Source: Lachnospiraceae bacterium
GTDB taxonomy: Bacteria; Bacillota; Clostridia; Lachnospirales; Lachnospiraceae
DNA: 64,000 bases
Assembly: GCA_900753305.1 (NCBI GenBank)
Contig: CAADYR010000175.1
Location: forward strand, 1-64,000
Direction: 5' to 3'
Each line of letters opens with the position of its first letter. Within the stretch, counting starts at the first letter, position 1. Of the stretch, positions 18,176 to 28,348 are shown in pieces. The translations under genes were made by a program, and so were the position numbers. The notes beneath the pieces are model-generated. The model was not told the origin of the DNA, did no database searches, and saw only the letters and a list, made by a program, of their open reading frames with translations.

Positions 18176-19456
18176 TTATCTATTCGTTGAATACTGTAAC
18201 AACCATTTCCAGACAGGAACCACATCAATGACGATGCCCTCACAATCAAGTGTTGTTTCTTCGCTGTTAGTAATAAGAAGACATTTGGATCCAGGAATGA
18301 AATTGTGTAGTTTGACAAAAGATCTGGTTTCCCTTTCTCTTGTGTCAATATCATCAAGAACCTGCATACTTACCTGAATGGCAAGGTTTTCGACCGGAAC
18401 ATAAAAGTCGATCTCTACGTTATTCTCAAAGAAATAAACATTTTCCACACCATATCGTCTGATCAGTTCAATTGCAACAAGATTCTCTAACTGTGCGGAT
18501 TTGCAGTCTAATAACATAAGACCAAGCAGCCCGGTATCCATAAAGTAATATTTAGGGGAGGTTTCTTTTTCCACAAGTTTTGCAGCGTAGTTTTGTAAAG
18601 TAAAGAGAAGGTAGGAGTCTGTCATATATCCCACATAATTGATCACAGTTTGTTTTCCCAAAGAAGTACCGGCACTTTTTAAGATATTGGTTAGTCTGGT
18701 AAAAGATAATGGCTTGGTAACTGATTCAGCAATTTTCTTCAGGATCAGTCTGACTGCGAAATCATTAGAAATTTTATTTCTTGCAATAATATCTCCGAGA
18801 TATACAGTCTGATAAATACTGCTTAAAAAAGGTTTCTTGTTCTTAATTTCAACTAATTCCGGAAAAGCACCATAGGTTACGTATTCATTGTATTGACTCA
18901 GAACATCAGCCTTGTCTTTTGTGCTGAGTACGTCTAAGTAATTTTTCTCTTTTTTATTGGCAATAAGATATTCGGAAAAAGAATATGGGTATACATTAAG
19001 AATTACAAATCTGCCACCAAGCGTTGATGCTATTTCACTACTGAGCATTTTACTGTTACTGCCGGTTATATTGATCCTGTATTTCATATCAGCAATTCTA
19101 CGGACAAATTTTTCCCACCCATCGACATTTTGAATTTCATCAAGAAATAAATAAGGCCTGTTATCTGTGCCAGCTATCTCCATGCCTATTTCCAGGATCG
19201 TATTCAAATCTTCCGTTGTTATTTCCAAAAGTCGTTCATCTTCAAAATTCACATAAACGATCTGTGACAAAGGAATTCCTTTTTCTTCTAATTGTTTTAT
19301 TTGTTGATACATTAAGTATGATTTACCGGTTCTTCTGATACCAACAAAACAGTAATTAACATTGTCTTCCAGAGGATATTGTCTGGTTATCAAGGGATTA
19401 TTAAGGTAGATATCTTTCTGATCAATTAATATTTGCTTTAAGGTGTCTCTATTCAT
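18176..19456 (-). CDS. AAA ATPase with DUF4143 domain
   Basis: A 426-residue protein. Residues about 30-160 form an AAA_14 ATPase with Walker A GIRRTGKSYL and Walker B PYLFLDEIQNVDGW. A winged-helix stretch and the C-terminal DUF4143 domain (AAKLVEKETSPKYYFMDTG in parts KYYFMDTGL and FENNVEIDFYV) follow. The family is widespread, often present in many copies, and its role is unknown. The start at 19456 has an ideal AAGGAGG site; a longer frame begins eight codons earlier without one. It is isolated and divergent from exonuclease III. Confidence 0.85.
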   Translation of the reverse strand: MNRDTLKQILIDQKDIYLNNPLITRQYPLEDNVNYCFVGIRRTGKSYLMYQQIKQLEEKGIPLSQIVYVNFEDERLLEITTEDLNTILEIGMEIAGTDNRPYLFLDEIQNVDGWEKFVRRIADMKYRINITGSNSKMLSSEIASTLGGRFVILNVYPYSFSEYLIANKKEKNYLDVLSTKDKADVLSQYNEYVTYGAFPELVEIKNKKPFLSSIYQTVYLGDIIARNKISNDFAVRLILKKIAESVTKPLSFTRLTNILKSAGTSLGKQTVINYVGYMTDSYLLFTLQNYAAKLVEKETSPKYYFMDTGLLGLMLLDCKSAQLENLVAIELIRRYGVENVYFFENNVEIDFYVPVENLAIQVSMQVLDDIDTRERETRSFVKLHNFIPGSKCLLITNSEETTLDCEGIVIDVVPVWKWLLQYSTNR

Positions 19457-19622
19457 AGCAGCCTCCTTTATACAAGACAATTATATATTAATATTGTTCT
19501 ATAGACAAGACAAAAATGCAAGTAAACTGTTTTGTGTAGATATAAATTATACATAGTATATGCCTGTTTCATTTATATGATTCAACATATGAACCTTGAA
19601 GTTGGCTTGGAATATTCCGATA

Positions 19623-19651
19623 TTGTGAATTTCTTCATTTTCCCTTATAAT
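19623..19651 (+). promoter_or_regulatory. Promoter of the exonuclease III gene
   Basis: TTGTGA, 17 bases, TATAAT, about 35 bases ahead of the start codon, with an ACGGAGG ribosome site between. Confidence 0.7.
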
Positions 19652-19685
19652 TTACCTGTCATTCATTTAAACGGAGGTTTTCATT

Positions 19686-20441
19686 ATGAAATTTATATCA
19701 TGGAATGTAAATGGGCTGCGTGCCTGCATTCAGAAAGGTTTTCTGGATTTTTTCAATACAATTGATGCGGATTTCTTCTGCATACAGGAATCTAAATTAC
19801 AGGAAGGACAGATTACACTTGATCTGCCGGGATATCATCAATACTGGAATTACGCTGAGAAGAAAGGCTATTCCGGTACTGCCATTTTTGCCAGAAAAGA
19901 ACCATTATCTGCCACTTATGGCATCGGCATCGAAGAACACGATAAAGAAGGACGCGTCATCACATTAGAATATGACAACTTCTATCTGGTAACCTGTTAC
20001 ACACCCAATTCACAAAATGAGCTGGCAAGACTGCCTTACCGTATGCGCTGGGAAAACGATTTTCTCGCATATCTGCAATCATTAGATGCCAAAAAGCCCG
20101 TCATACTGTGTGGCGACCTGAATGTTGCACACAATGAGATCGATCTGAAAAATCCATCGTCCAACCGCAAAAATGCCGGTTTTTCGGATGAGGAACGGGC
20201 TAAGATGACAACTTTGCTGAATGCCGGTTTCACAGATACTTTCCGCTATTTTTATCCTGATACAGAAGGAATCTATTCCTGGTGGTCATACAGATTCAAG
20301 GCGCGCGAGAAGAATGCCGGATGGCGTATTGATTATTTCATTACCTCAAAGCGTCTGGATCAGGAATTGAAGAAAGCAGCGATCCACACCGATATCTTCG
20401 GTTCAGACCACTGCCCTGTTGAACTGGAAATCGATATATAA
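19686..20441 (+). CDS. xth: Exodeoxyribonuclease III / AP endonuclease
   Basis: A 251-residue single-domain nuclease of the exonuclease III family, which cuts at abasic sites and removes 3' blocks during base-excision repair. The catalytic motifs are all present: SWNVNGLRA, IQESKLQ, GDLNVAHNEIDLKNP, and the terminal SDHCPV histidine. The sequence is close to the Firmicute ExoA class in length and motifs. It is one of the few rightward genes in the left arm and ends only 10 bases from the converging sufU gene, with no clear terminator in between. Confidence 0.95.
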   Translation: MKFISWNVNGLRACIQKGFLDFFNTIDADFFCIQESKLQEGQITLDLPGYHQYWNYAEKKGYSGTAIFARKEPLSATYGIGIEEHDKEGRVITLEYDNFYLVTCYTPNSQNELARLPYRMRWENDFLAYLQSLDAKKPVILCGDLNVAHNEIDLKNPSSNRKNAGFSDEERAKMTTLLNAGFTDTFRYFYPDTEGIYSWWSYRFKAREKNAGWRIDYFITSKRLDQELKKAAIHTDIFGSDHCPVELEIDI

Positions 20442-20451
20442 TTGTAATATC

Positions 20452-20874
20452 TTATTTTTCCAGAAGTTCTTCCATTGTATGCCATCCCAGTACTGCACAT
20501 TTTACTCTCGCCGGCATATGAGAAATATCCTGCAATGCAGAGCCTTCTTCCAGCTCTTCTATTTCTTCGGCAGATGCTTCTCCTTTGATCATTCGAAGGA
20601 AAATATCTGCCAGATGCATTGCCTCGTCTTTTGACTTTCCAATGATAAGCTCCAGCATAATATCCGCAGATGCCTGGGAAATCGCACATCCATCGCCCAC
20701 ATAGGCTCCATCCGTGATCTTGCCATCTTCTACCTTAAGCTGCAGAATAATGTCATCACCACAGCTTGGGTTCACACCTTCCAGCACCAGATTCGCATCA
20801 TCCAGCTTATGCTTATGCACAGGATGCTGATTGTGATCGATCAGTATTTCGTGATAAAAGGTATTACTCTCCAT
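20452..20874 (-). CDS. sufU: SufU-type Fe-S cluster assembly / sulfur acceptor protein
   Basis: A 140-residue SufU. The zinc/sulfur-accepting cysteines appear in NPSCGDD, GDGCAISQAS and VKCAVLGWHTM, with the insertion between the second and third that distinguishes SufU from IscU. In Firmicutes SufU takes persulfide sulfur from SufS for the SufBCD scaffold. Its start overlaps the last 11 bases of sufS. It is the last gene of the sufC-B-D-S-U operon. Confidence 0.93.
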   Translation of the reverse strand: MESNTFYHEILIDHNQHPVHKHKLDDANLVLEGVNPSCGDDIILQLKVEDGKITDGAYVGDGCAISQASADIMLELIIGKSKDEAMHLADIFLRMIKGEASAEEIEELEEGSALQDISHMPARVKCAVLGWHTMEELLEK

Positions 20875-22075
20875 AACCCATTTTCCTCCTAACCTGACTT
20901 AGACTCGCCAAGAAGCGGTCAATATCTTCCTTCGTATTATAAAAGGCAAAACTGGCTCTGGCACAGGAACGGATTTCCAGATGAGCCAGAAGCGGCTGCG
21001 CACAATGGTGTCCTGCTCTGATGGCAACTCCATCCTCATCCAGAATCGATGCCACATCATGCGGATGTACATCCTTTACTGCGAAACTGATAATACCATG
21101 ATGTTCTTCCCAGTTTGAACTGCCTATGATCTGTATCCCCTGTATCTGCTGCATGCCTTCAAAGGCATATTTTGTAAGCTCCTGCTCTTTACAGACAATA
21201 TTTTCCATTCCAATGGAATCCATGTAATCCAGTGCCGCCGCCAGTGCAACCGCACCACCGCCATTGACCGTTCCCGCTTCGAATTTATGTGGCAGTTCTG
21301 CATAAGTGGCCCCTGTTCTGGTCACATATTCGATCATCTCACCGCCACTCAGGAATGGAGGCATCTGTTCTAACAAAGCCTCTTTACCATATAAAACACC
21401 GATTCCCATAGGTGCCATCAGTTTATGCCCGGAAAAGGCAACAAAATCTGCATCCAGCTTCACAACATCAACCTTCATATGCGGTGCGCTCTGGGCTGCA
21501 TCTACCAGAACAACACCACCATTGGCATGAACCTTCTCAATGATTGTTTCTACCGGATTGATACACCCCAGTACATTTGATACATGTCCTATTGCCGCCA
21601 ATTTTGTATGTGATGTTATTTTATTCTTGATTTCCTCAGGTGTCAATGTACCATCCTGTTCACAATCCAGATATACCAGTCTGGCTCCGGTAGCCTTTGC
21701 CACCATCTGCCAGGGAAGCAGATTGCTGTGATGTTCCATAACAGTAACCAGTATCTCATCATCTGCATTCAGGAAGTTCAGGCCATAACTGTATGCCACC
21801 AGATTGATACTCTCCGTTGTATTTCTGGTAAAGATGATCTCTTTCGCACTTCCTGCATTGAGGAAGCGTCTGACACGCTCCCTCGCATTTTCATACTGTT
21901 CTGTCGCCTCTACTCCTAATTCATAGAGTCCTCTCAGCGGATTGGCATTATATTTCTCATAGAAATTCTTCTCTGCCTCTAATACAGAAAACGGTCTTTG
22001 TTCCGTAGCTGCATTATCCAGATAAGCGATCGACCGATTCATCAACAGGGGGAAATCTTTCTTATAATCCGTCAT
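20864..22075 (-). CDS. sufS: Cysteine desulfurase
   Basis: A 403-residue group II cysteine desulfurase. The PLP lysine is in FSGHKLMAPMG, the PLP-binding histidine in TVMEHHSNLLPW, and the reactive cysteine in RSCARASFAFYNT, in the short loop expected for SufS. It removes sulfur from L-cysteine and hands it to SufU. It overlaps both neighbours (14 bases with sufD and 11 with sufU), so translation is tightly coupled. Confidence 0.95.
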   Translation of the reverse strand: MTDYKKDFPLLMNRSIAYLDNAATEQRPFSVLEAEKNFYEKYNANPLRGLYELGVEATEQYENARERVRRFLNAGSAKEIIFTRNTTESINLVAYSYGLNFLNADDEILVTVMEHHSNLLPWQMVAKATGARLVYLDCEQDGTLTPEEIKNKITSHTKLAAIGHVSNVLGCINPVETIIEKVHANGGVVLVDAAQSAPHMKVDVVKLDADFVAFSGHKLMAPMGIGVLYGKEALLEQMPPFLSGGEMIEYVTRTGATYAELPHKFEAGTVNGGGAVALAAALDYMDSIGMENIVCKEQELTKYAFEGMQQIQGIQIIGSSNWEEHHGIISFAVKDVHPHDVASILDEDGVAIRAGHHCAQPLLAHLEIRSCARASFAFYNTKEDIDRFLASLSQVRRKMGYGE

Positions 22076-23105
22076 GATATGCCTCTACCTCCTTGCGTAC
22101 ATCTTCGTCCGGGATCAGACTGCACAGAGCATCTATCTTTGCTTTTGCAATAATACGCTCTGCTTCTTCCTTGCTGATTCCGCGTGACCCCAGATAAAAA
22201 AGCATTGACTCATCCAGTTTACCAATCGTTGCACCGTGATTACCTTCCACGTCTTCTTCTGCACACAGGATCAAAGGAATTGTCTGATTCACCACATCAT
22301 CACCAATCAGCAATACATCCTCTTTCTCATTTCCTACTGCACCAGAGCTTCCATGCAGGAAATCAATGGTTCCTCGAAACAGCTTAAATGCCTGGTCACG
22401 AAGGATTCCCGAAACCTCCATATTACTCTCTGTCTTTGCACCCTGATGACGGGCTACATAGTTCATATCAATATGCTGGTCATCTCTGCCCAGATATCCG
22501 ATTTTTGCATCCATGCTGCTCTTTTGACCTTGCAGGTCAATCAGTCCACCGGCATATACCTGATTACCACCCAATGAAATATGCACGATTTCTACCGAAG
22601 CATCCTCTTCACAATAACCACCTACATCATGCAGTACATCATAACTCTTATCCAGCAGTTGCGCAAAATACAGTCTGACTTTCGCACCTTTCCTGGCGTA
22701 TACCTTCACCTGCAATGCAGAAAGTCCGGCACAGCCTGATTCATTCGCTGTTGTAAAGATATAAGAAGTCTCGCTGTTTTCTTCTGCATAGATCTGTACT
22801 TTATTATAGTAATTATGGTTGTCCTGATATCGAAGCCGATAGAGAACCGGCTTATCATCCTGTGTCTCTTTTGCTGCATGGAAACTATCAGCCTCTATGG
22901 ATGCTCCCAGAATATCCATATCATGTCCCATACCACTATTTAGACTGTTCCAGTCAATCTCTGTACTTTCTCTTGTAATCGCTGCATCAGGCATTTTTAT
23001 CTGTGCTTTCAATGCAACATCTATTGTAATATCACTTATCCTGCTTTCATTCATTCCCAGACGGTTCCATGTTGGAGCAGGCAGTTTATTGATTGTCATT
23101 TCCAT
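22062..23105 (-). CDS. sufD: SufD-like Fe-S assembly scaffold protein
   Basis: A 347-residue SufB/SufD family protein with the right-handed beta-helix core. The C-terminal block ATIGKLDESMLFYLGSRG, followed by SKEEAERIIAKAKID, is diagnostic. It is shorter than SufB and in the SufD position, partnering SufB and SufC in the scaffold complex. GGAGG precedes the start. Confidence 0.92.
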   Translation of the reverse strand: MEMTINKLPAPTWNRLGMNESRISDITIDVALKAQIKMPDAAITRESTEIDWNSLNSGMGHDMDILGASIEADSFHAAKETQDDKPVLYRLRYQDNHNYYNKVQIYAEENSETSYIFTTANESGCAGLSALQVKVYARKGAKVRLYFAQLLDKSYDVLHDVGGYCEEDASVEIVHISLGGNQVYAGGLIDLQGQKSSMDAKIGYLGRDDQHIDMNYVARHQGAKTESNMEVSGILRDQAFKLFRGTIDFLHGSSGAVGNEKEDVLLIGDDVVNQTIPLILCAEEDVEGNHGATIGKLDESMLFYLGSRGISKEEAERIIAKAKIDALCSLIPDEDVRKEVEAYHDGL

Positions 23106-23117
23106 AATGGTTCCTCC

Positions 23118-24524
23118 TTAACCAATACATCCGATCATTTCCAAACGGATCAGATTGTTCATTTCCACTGCATACTCAAGCGGCAACTCTTTTGATACAT
23201 TATCTGCGAAACCGCTGACGATCATTGCTCTCGCTTCTTCTTCGCTGATTCCTCTGGACATCAGATAAAATACTGCTTCATCACTGATTCTTCCAATCTT
23301 GGCTTCATGACCTACATCTGCATTCTTCGTGCGGATATCCATAGCAGGGATCGTATCAGATCTGGAGATATCATCCAGCATCAGGGACTGACAGGATACT
23401 GCGGATTTGCTGTTCTCTGCTTCCTTTGTCATAGCTACACTGCTTCTGAACGTACTGATTCCACCGTCTTTTGAAATGGATCTCGTATTGATATAGGAAG
23501 ATGTCTCAGGTGCCGCATGTACAACTTTGGCTCCCGTATCCAGATTTTGTCCTTTACCTGCAAACGTGATTCCGGTAAATTCCATTCTGGCTCCTTTTCC
23601 CTTCAAAATACTCATGGGATACAGATACGATACATGAGAACCAAAAGAACCTGATACCCACTCAATGGTTCCACCCTCTTTGACCAGAGCACGCTTCGTA
23701 TTGAGGTTGTACATATTCTTGGACCAGTTCTCGATCGTAGAATAACGCAGTCTTGCATTCTTTTCTACAAAAAGCTCTACGCATCCGGCATGGAGATTTG
23801 CCACATTATATTTTGGAGCCGAACACCCCTCTATGAAATGCAGATCAGCGCCCTCATCTACAATGATCAGTGTGTGTTCAAACTGCCCTGCACCGGGCGC
23901 ATTCAGTCTGAAATAAGACTGCAACGGGATTTCCACGGATACACCGGGTGGCACATAGACAAAGGAACCACCTGACCACACTGCCCCATGAAGAGCGGCA
24001 AATTTATGGTCAGTGGGCTTGACCAGCTTCATGAAATGACTGCGTACCATGTCTGCATATTCACCATTCAACGCACTTTCCATATCCGTATAGATAACGC
24101 CCTGTGATGCTACTTCTTCTCTTACATTATGATAAACCAGTTCTGAATCATACTGTGCACCTACACCGGCAAGGGATTTTCGCTCGGCCTGTGGAATTCC
24201 CAGACGTTCAAAGGTATCCTTGATATCCTTGGGTACATCTGACCATTTCGCACTCATATGCGTATTGGGACGCACATAAGTTACGATCTCATCCATATTC
24301 AAGCCTTCAATTGATGGTCCCCAGTTCGGAACCTGTAACTGATTATAGATCTGCAAAGACTCCAGACGGAAAAGCTGCATCCATTGCGGGTCCTTTTTCT
24401 CTTTGGAAATCTGTTCTACAATGGCTGGAGTCAGACCTTCTTTGACACGATATACGTCTTTTTCTTCGTTTTTGATATCATACACGCTTCTGTCGATATC
24501 TTCTACATACGTCTTTTCACTCAT
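23118..24524 (-). CDS. sufB: Fe-S cluster assembly scaffold SufB
   Basis: A 468-residue SufB. Characteristic blocks are GPSIEGLNMDEI, FAALHGAVWSGGSFVYVPPG (in parts AVWSGGSFVYVPPG), EGCSAPKYNVANLHAGCVEL in parts, and the C-terminal KIGRISDEAVFYLMSRG. The start at 24524 is preceded by GAGGTGG; an in-frame ATG 15 codons upstream would run into the sufC stop region and has no site. SufB forms the cluster-building core with SufC and SufD. Confidence 0.95.
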   Translation of the reverse strand: MSEKTYVEDIDRSVYDIKNEEKDVYRVKEGLTPAIVEQISKEKKDPQWMQLFRLESLQIYNQLQVPNWGPSIEGLNMDEIVTYVRPNTHMSAKWSDVPKDIKDTFERLGIPQAERKSLAGVGAQYDSELVYHNVREEVASQGVIYTDMESALNGEYADMVRSHFMKLVKPTDHKFAALHGAVWSGGSFVYVPPGVSVEIPLQSYFRLNAPGAGQFEHTLIIVDEGADLHFIEGCSAPKYNVANLHAGCVELFVEKNARLRYSTIENWSKNMYNLNTKRALVKEGGTIEWVSGSFGSHVSYLYPMSILKGKGARMEFTGITFAGKGQNLDTGAKVVHAAPETSSYINTRSISKDGGISTFRSSVAMTKEAENSKSAVSCQSLMLDDISRSDTIPAMDIRTKNADVGHEAKIGRISDEAVFYLMSRGISEEEARAMIVSGFADNVSKELPLEYAVEMNNLIRLEMIGCIG

Positions 24525-24534
24525 GGCAGCCACC

Positions 24535-25287
24535 TCACATCTGTTCTTTGAACTGTTCATAACCTTCACGGTTGATCTGTTCTATCAGGGAAGCATCTCC
24601 TGTCGCAATGATATGACCATTTACCATGACATGTGTATAATCTACATGCAGAGATTCCAGAATCTTGGTACTGTGCGTAATGATAAGCAGAGAACTGTCC
24701 GGATTCTCCTGCTGATATACATGGATACCTTCAGAAGCCAGTCGTACTGCATCTACGTCCAGACCGGAATCCGTTTCATCCAGAATCGCCAGACTGGGTT
24801 TTAACATCATAAGCTGCAGGATCTCTGACTTTTTCTTCTCTCCTCCGGAAAAGCCAACATTCAGATCACGCTCTGCATAGGAAGGATCCATCTGTAATAC
24901 TTCCATTGCCTTTTGAAGCTGTTTCTTGAATTCCCATAATTTCACATGACTGCCTGTTCTTTGTGCCAATGCGTTTCTGATAAAACTCTCCAGTGAAAGC
25001 CCCGGTACTTCCAGCGGTTCCTGAAACGAAAGAAACATGCCTGCTTTCGCCCTTTTATCAGCCGAAGTTTCAGTCATGTCCTCTCCATTGAATATAATAT
25101 GCCCCTGCGTTACCTGATACTTCGGATTCCCTGTCAATACATAACCCAGGGTAGATTTACCCGCACCGTTTGGTCCCATCAGTACATGTGTTTCACCTTT
25201 TTTTATATCAAGACTCACCCCATGAAGAATTTCCTTATCCTCAACTCGGGCGGTCACCTGATTAACCTGTAGAATTTCTTTACTCAT
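24535..25287 (-). CDS. sufC: Fe-S assembly ATPase SufC
   Basis: A 250-residue ABC-class ATPase. Walker A GPNGAGKST, signature FSGGEKKKSEILQ, Walker B LAILDETDSGLD and a switch histidine in LIITHSTKIL fit SufC exactly, including the unusual KK after the signature. The start at 25287 has GAGGAGG upstream. It is the first gene of the operon; a TATAAT lies about 15 bases before the ribosome site, but no good -35 was found. Confidence 0.95.
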   Translation of the reverse strand: MSKEILQVNQVTARVEDKEILHGVSLDIKKGETHVLMGPNGAGKSTLGYVLTGNPKYQVTQGHIIFNGEDMTETSADKRAKAGMFLSFQEPLEVPGLSLESFIRNALAQRTGSHVKLWEFKKQLQKAMEVLQMDPSYAERDLNVGFSGGEKKKSEILQLMMLKPSLAILDETDSGLDVDAVRLASEGIHVYQQENPDSSLLIITHSTKILESLHVDYTHVMVNGHIIATGDASLIEQINREGYEQFKEQM

Positions 25288-25403
25288 ATGAGTTCCTCCT
25301 CTTTTAATTCCTATTATAACCATAGGTTTACTTCTAACTCATTGTAAATGGAAACTTACAAGAAAGCAATGCTCATATGAATAATTTAATAAAATTTTAT
25401 CAA

Positions 25404-28079
25404 TTATTGTAGGTTCTGTTTGATTTTTTCCAGTTCTTCATAAGTTTCTCTGGATAAATTATCTTTTAAATAGTTCTTATTCTTCGGTTTCTCACGTTCT
25501 ATATTTTCTCTGACTTCCTGAATCGTATTCATAACTTCCTCATAAAAGCCAGGGGCAGATATCCTCCTTGCACCGGCTCCCCATATGATCATCTGTTCCA
25601 ATCTGTCAGAGGTTGCTACTGTGACCTGATATTTACGACTCAGTTCATGTGTTACCTTCTCAATATACTGGTCTGCTGTTTCTGCCTCTTTGGTGTACAC
25701 GACATGAATATTATGATAATCGAACACTTCACCCTGCCCACCTGATACTTTATATGCATCAAATACCAGTATCAGGTTCACCTTCTTTGCCCCCTGATAG
25801 TTGCACATGATATCCATAAGCTTGTCCCTTGCACTGTCGATATTATGCTGTGCCAGTTCATTCAGCTCCTGCCATGCAAAAATGATATTGTAGCCGTCTA
25901 CCAGCAAGTATTCCTCTCCACCTGACACATAGGCTGGCTGTGTTCCCTTATAGTTACTGTCATCAGAAGCCTTGATCGTCCTGGTCCAGGAGTTTCTCTT
26001 CTGCTTCGCTGCGCCAAAGGTTCTGGCAAAGATCTCGTCAATTTCTTCCTGATCGATAACTCCATTTTCATAGGTAAAAGACGGCTTCTTCACTCGAAGT
26101 TCTTCTTCCGGTTCTTCTTCGTCCTCTCTCTGAATACCAATATGTGCATATTCCGGCACTCTGTCCCAGCTTACCAGAAATCCAGCTCCATGGGAACAGA
26201 ATACGGAACCTGTGGGATTCTCGGTATCTGCTTCTGAATCATAGGCAAATTCAGCAAGTACTTCTTCCTCATTATGACAGGGTTCATACCCTTTTAATGT
26301 GCATGAGAATCTTCCATGTCCTCTTGTATAGGAAGTGACTTCCATCTGATAATCACGCATTGTTACAACAGGAGCTGTTCCGGTAATATATGCCATATCC
26401 CCTTCTATCACAGGAGGCTCGAAACTGCCATATCGGCGTTGAATATCCGACATAGCCCGTCCCACCTGTTCCTGCGGTATTTCCAGTTGAAATTCATAGA
26501 CAGGCTCCAGCAGAATACTATTGGCAGATTTCAGTCCCTGTCTGACAGCACGATAGGTTGCCTGTCTGAAATCCCCCCCCTCTGTATGCTTCGTATGCGC
26601 CCTTCCTGCTATGAGTGTGATCCTCATATCCGTAATCTCAGAACCGGTAAGAACACCTTTATGCCTGCGTTCTTCCAAATGAGTCAATACCAGTCTCTGC
26701 CAGTTACGATCCAGTTCATCTTCGCTGCAATTCGTTGCAAATTCCAGACCACTTCCACGCTCTAACGGTTCTAACAGCAAATGAACCTCTGCATAATGAC
26801 GCAATGGTTCGAAATGTCCAATACCAATAACCGGCTCTGTTATCGTTTCTTTATATACAATATTTCCTGTACCAAATTCTACTTCCGTATGGAATCTTTC
26901 TGCGATCAGACTCTTTAAAATCTCTATCTGTACCTCACCCATGACCTGTGCATGAATTTCACTCAGATTCTCATCCCATACAATATGTAACTGCGGTTCT
27001 TCCTCTTCCAGTTTACACAATTTTAAATACATATCATGTACATTACATTCCTGTGGAAGTATGACTCGATAAGTCAAAACAGGTTCCAGCACAGGTTGTC
27101 CGGATTCTGTCTCAATCCCCAGTCCTTCGCCGCAAAAGGTCTTGCTAAGTCCTGTCACTGCGCATACAGTTCCAGCCGTTACTTCATTGACTGTATTGTA
27201 TGTTCCGCCGGAATACAGCCTGATCTGGTCTGCTTTCTCCTGCCAGCATTCTGAAAGGTCCATCCCTTCCCGATAATCCGTCAGCATTGCCTTTACCTTC
27301 AGGCTTCCTCCTGTTATTTTCATATACGTAAGCCTGTTATCCTGTTCATCACGGACAATTTTGAATACTCTGGCACCAAATTTCTCCGGATATTCCCTGC
27401 ATATCATATGTTCATTAATAAATTCCAGTAATTCTTTCACACCATCCATCTTGAGTGCTGAACCAAACATGCAGGGAAACATTTGTCTGTTCAGGATTGC
27501 CTGATCAATAGCCTGTCTGCTGATTTTTCCAGTGTCCAGATACTCTTCCATCAAGTTTTCACTGCACATGGCAATGCTATCGTACAGTGTTTCTGTATTA
27601 TGACTATCGAAGTCAATGCAGTTACTGTCCAGTTTTTTCTGAAGTTCTTCCAGTATTTTCTCCTGATCCGTTCCCGGCTGATCCATCTTGTTCACAAATA
27701 TAAATACCGGTACCTGATACCTTTTCAATAACTTCCACAGAGTAACCGTATGTCCCTGTACTCCGTCAGCTCCATTAATGACCAGAATCGCATAATCCAG
27801 TACCTGCAGAGTACGTTCCATCTCCGCTGAGAAATCCACATGCCCCGGTGTATCCAGAAGCGTGATCTCCTTATCTTCTAATTGGAATCTTGCCTGTTTT
27901 GAGAAAATGGTGATCCCTCTGTTCTTTTCCAATGCATAGGTATCCAGAAAGGCATCCTTATGATCCACTCTGCCCAGTTTCCTGATCGCACCGCTTATAT
28001 ATAATATACTCTCTGCTAGTGTTGTCTTGCCCGAATCTACGTGAGCAAGGATTCCCACTGCCAGTTGATCTGTTTTCAT
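25404..28079 (-). CDS. TetM/EF-G-like translational GTPase fused to a C-terminal NYN (YacP/Rae1-like) nuclease
   Basis: An 891-residue fusion. Residues 1-650 follow the ribosomal-protection GTPase plan: G1 AHVDSGKTT, G2 RGITI, G3 DTPGH, G4 NKMD, then EF-G domains II-V (GHFEPLRHYAEVHL, RRYGSFEPP). After an acidic linker, residues about 700-860 form an NYN domain: YLLVDGYNIIFAW, LILVFDAYKVSGG, ETADQYIEKV and TVATSDRLEQ carry the acidic residues of that nuclease fold. In Bacillus the single-domain YacP/Rae1 cuts mRNA in the ribosomal A site. A GTPase that brings a nuclease to the ribosome is the natural inference. The start is the ATG preceded by GGAG at 6 bases. Confidence 0.85.
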   Translation of the reverse strand: MKTDQLAVGILAHVDSGKTTLAESILYISGAIRKLGRVDHKDAFLDTYALEKNRGITIFSKQARFQLEDKEITLLDTPGHVDFSAEMERTLQVLDYAILVINGADGVQGHTVTLWKLLKRYQVPVFIFVNKMDQPGTDQEKILEELQKKLDSNCIDFDSHNTETLYDSIAMCSENLMEEYLDTGKISRQAIDQAILNRQMFPCMFGSALKMDGVKELLEFINEHMICREYPEKFGARVFKIVRDEQDNRLTYMKITGGSLKVKAMLTDYREGMDLSECWQEKADQIRLYSGGTYNTVNEVTAGTVCAVTGLSKTFCGEGLGIETESGQPVLEPVLTYRVILPQECNVHDMYLKLCKLEEEEPQLHIVWDENLSEIHAQVMGEVQIEILKSLIAERFHTEVEFGTGNIVYKETITEPVIGIGHFEPLRHYAEVHLLLEPLERGSGLEFATNCSEDELDRNWQRLVLTHLEERRHKGVLTGSEITDMRITLIAGRAHTKHTEGGDFRQATYRAVRQGLKSANSILLEPVYEFQLEIPQEQVGRAMSDIQRRYGSFEPPVIEGDMAYITGTAPVVTMRDYQMEVTSYTRGHGRFSCTLKGYEPCHNEEEVLAEFAYDSEADTENPTGSVFCSHGAGFLVSWDRVPEYAHIGIQREDEEEPEEELRVKKPSFTYENGVIDQEEIDEIFARTFGAAKQKRNSWTRTIKASDDSNYKGTQPAYVSGGEEYLLVDGYNIIFAWQELNELAQHNIDSARDKLMDIMCNYQGAKKVNLILVFDAYKVSGGQGEVFDYHNIHVVYTKEAETADQYIEKVTHELSRKYQVTVATSDRLEQMIIWGAGARRISAPGFYEEVMNTIQEVRENIEREKPKNKNYLKDNLSRETYEELEKIKQNLQ

Positions 28080-28146
28080 TTTAATCTCCATTCCTGCGCT
28101 GCCTTCTGCACATCTCAAATTTGTTCCCCTCACTTATACTCATTAT

Positions 28147-28171
28147 ATCATGTGCACATTCAGCACATGAT
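28147..28171. promoter_or_regulatory. Inverted repeat, possible operator
   Basis: ATCATGTGC and GCACATGAT, nine bases each, perfect, seven-base spacer. It abuts the likely -10 of the leftward GTPase-NYN gene, so it may bind a repressor. No regulator is identified. Confidence 0.4.
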
Positions 28172-28348
28172 CCAATTCGCCGTTCGTCAATCTTGCAAGC
28201 ATGTTGACTCTCTTGCGCTCATTATATCATACCTTCTTAAATACATAAAATGCAAGATAATTCACATAATACATCTAAGTTATTTATTACCTTGAATTGT
28301 CACTTTATTATCTATTTCTAAAATAAATATTAAGAAAACATGCAAAGA

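Noticed and set aside
18094..18377. Small frames on both strands at the 3' end of the DUF4143 gene
   Set aside because: They overlap the conserved end of the ATPase in other frames and have no ribosome sites.
25404..28079. Tetracycline resistance gene of the TetM/TetO class
   Set aside because: The GTPase part is similar, but the NYN nuclease fusion and chromosomal-type context argue for a housekeeping or stress translation factor.
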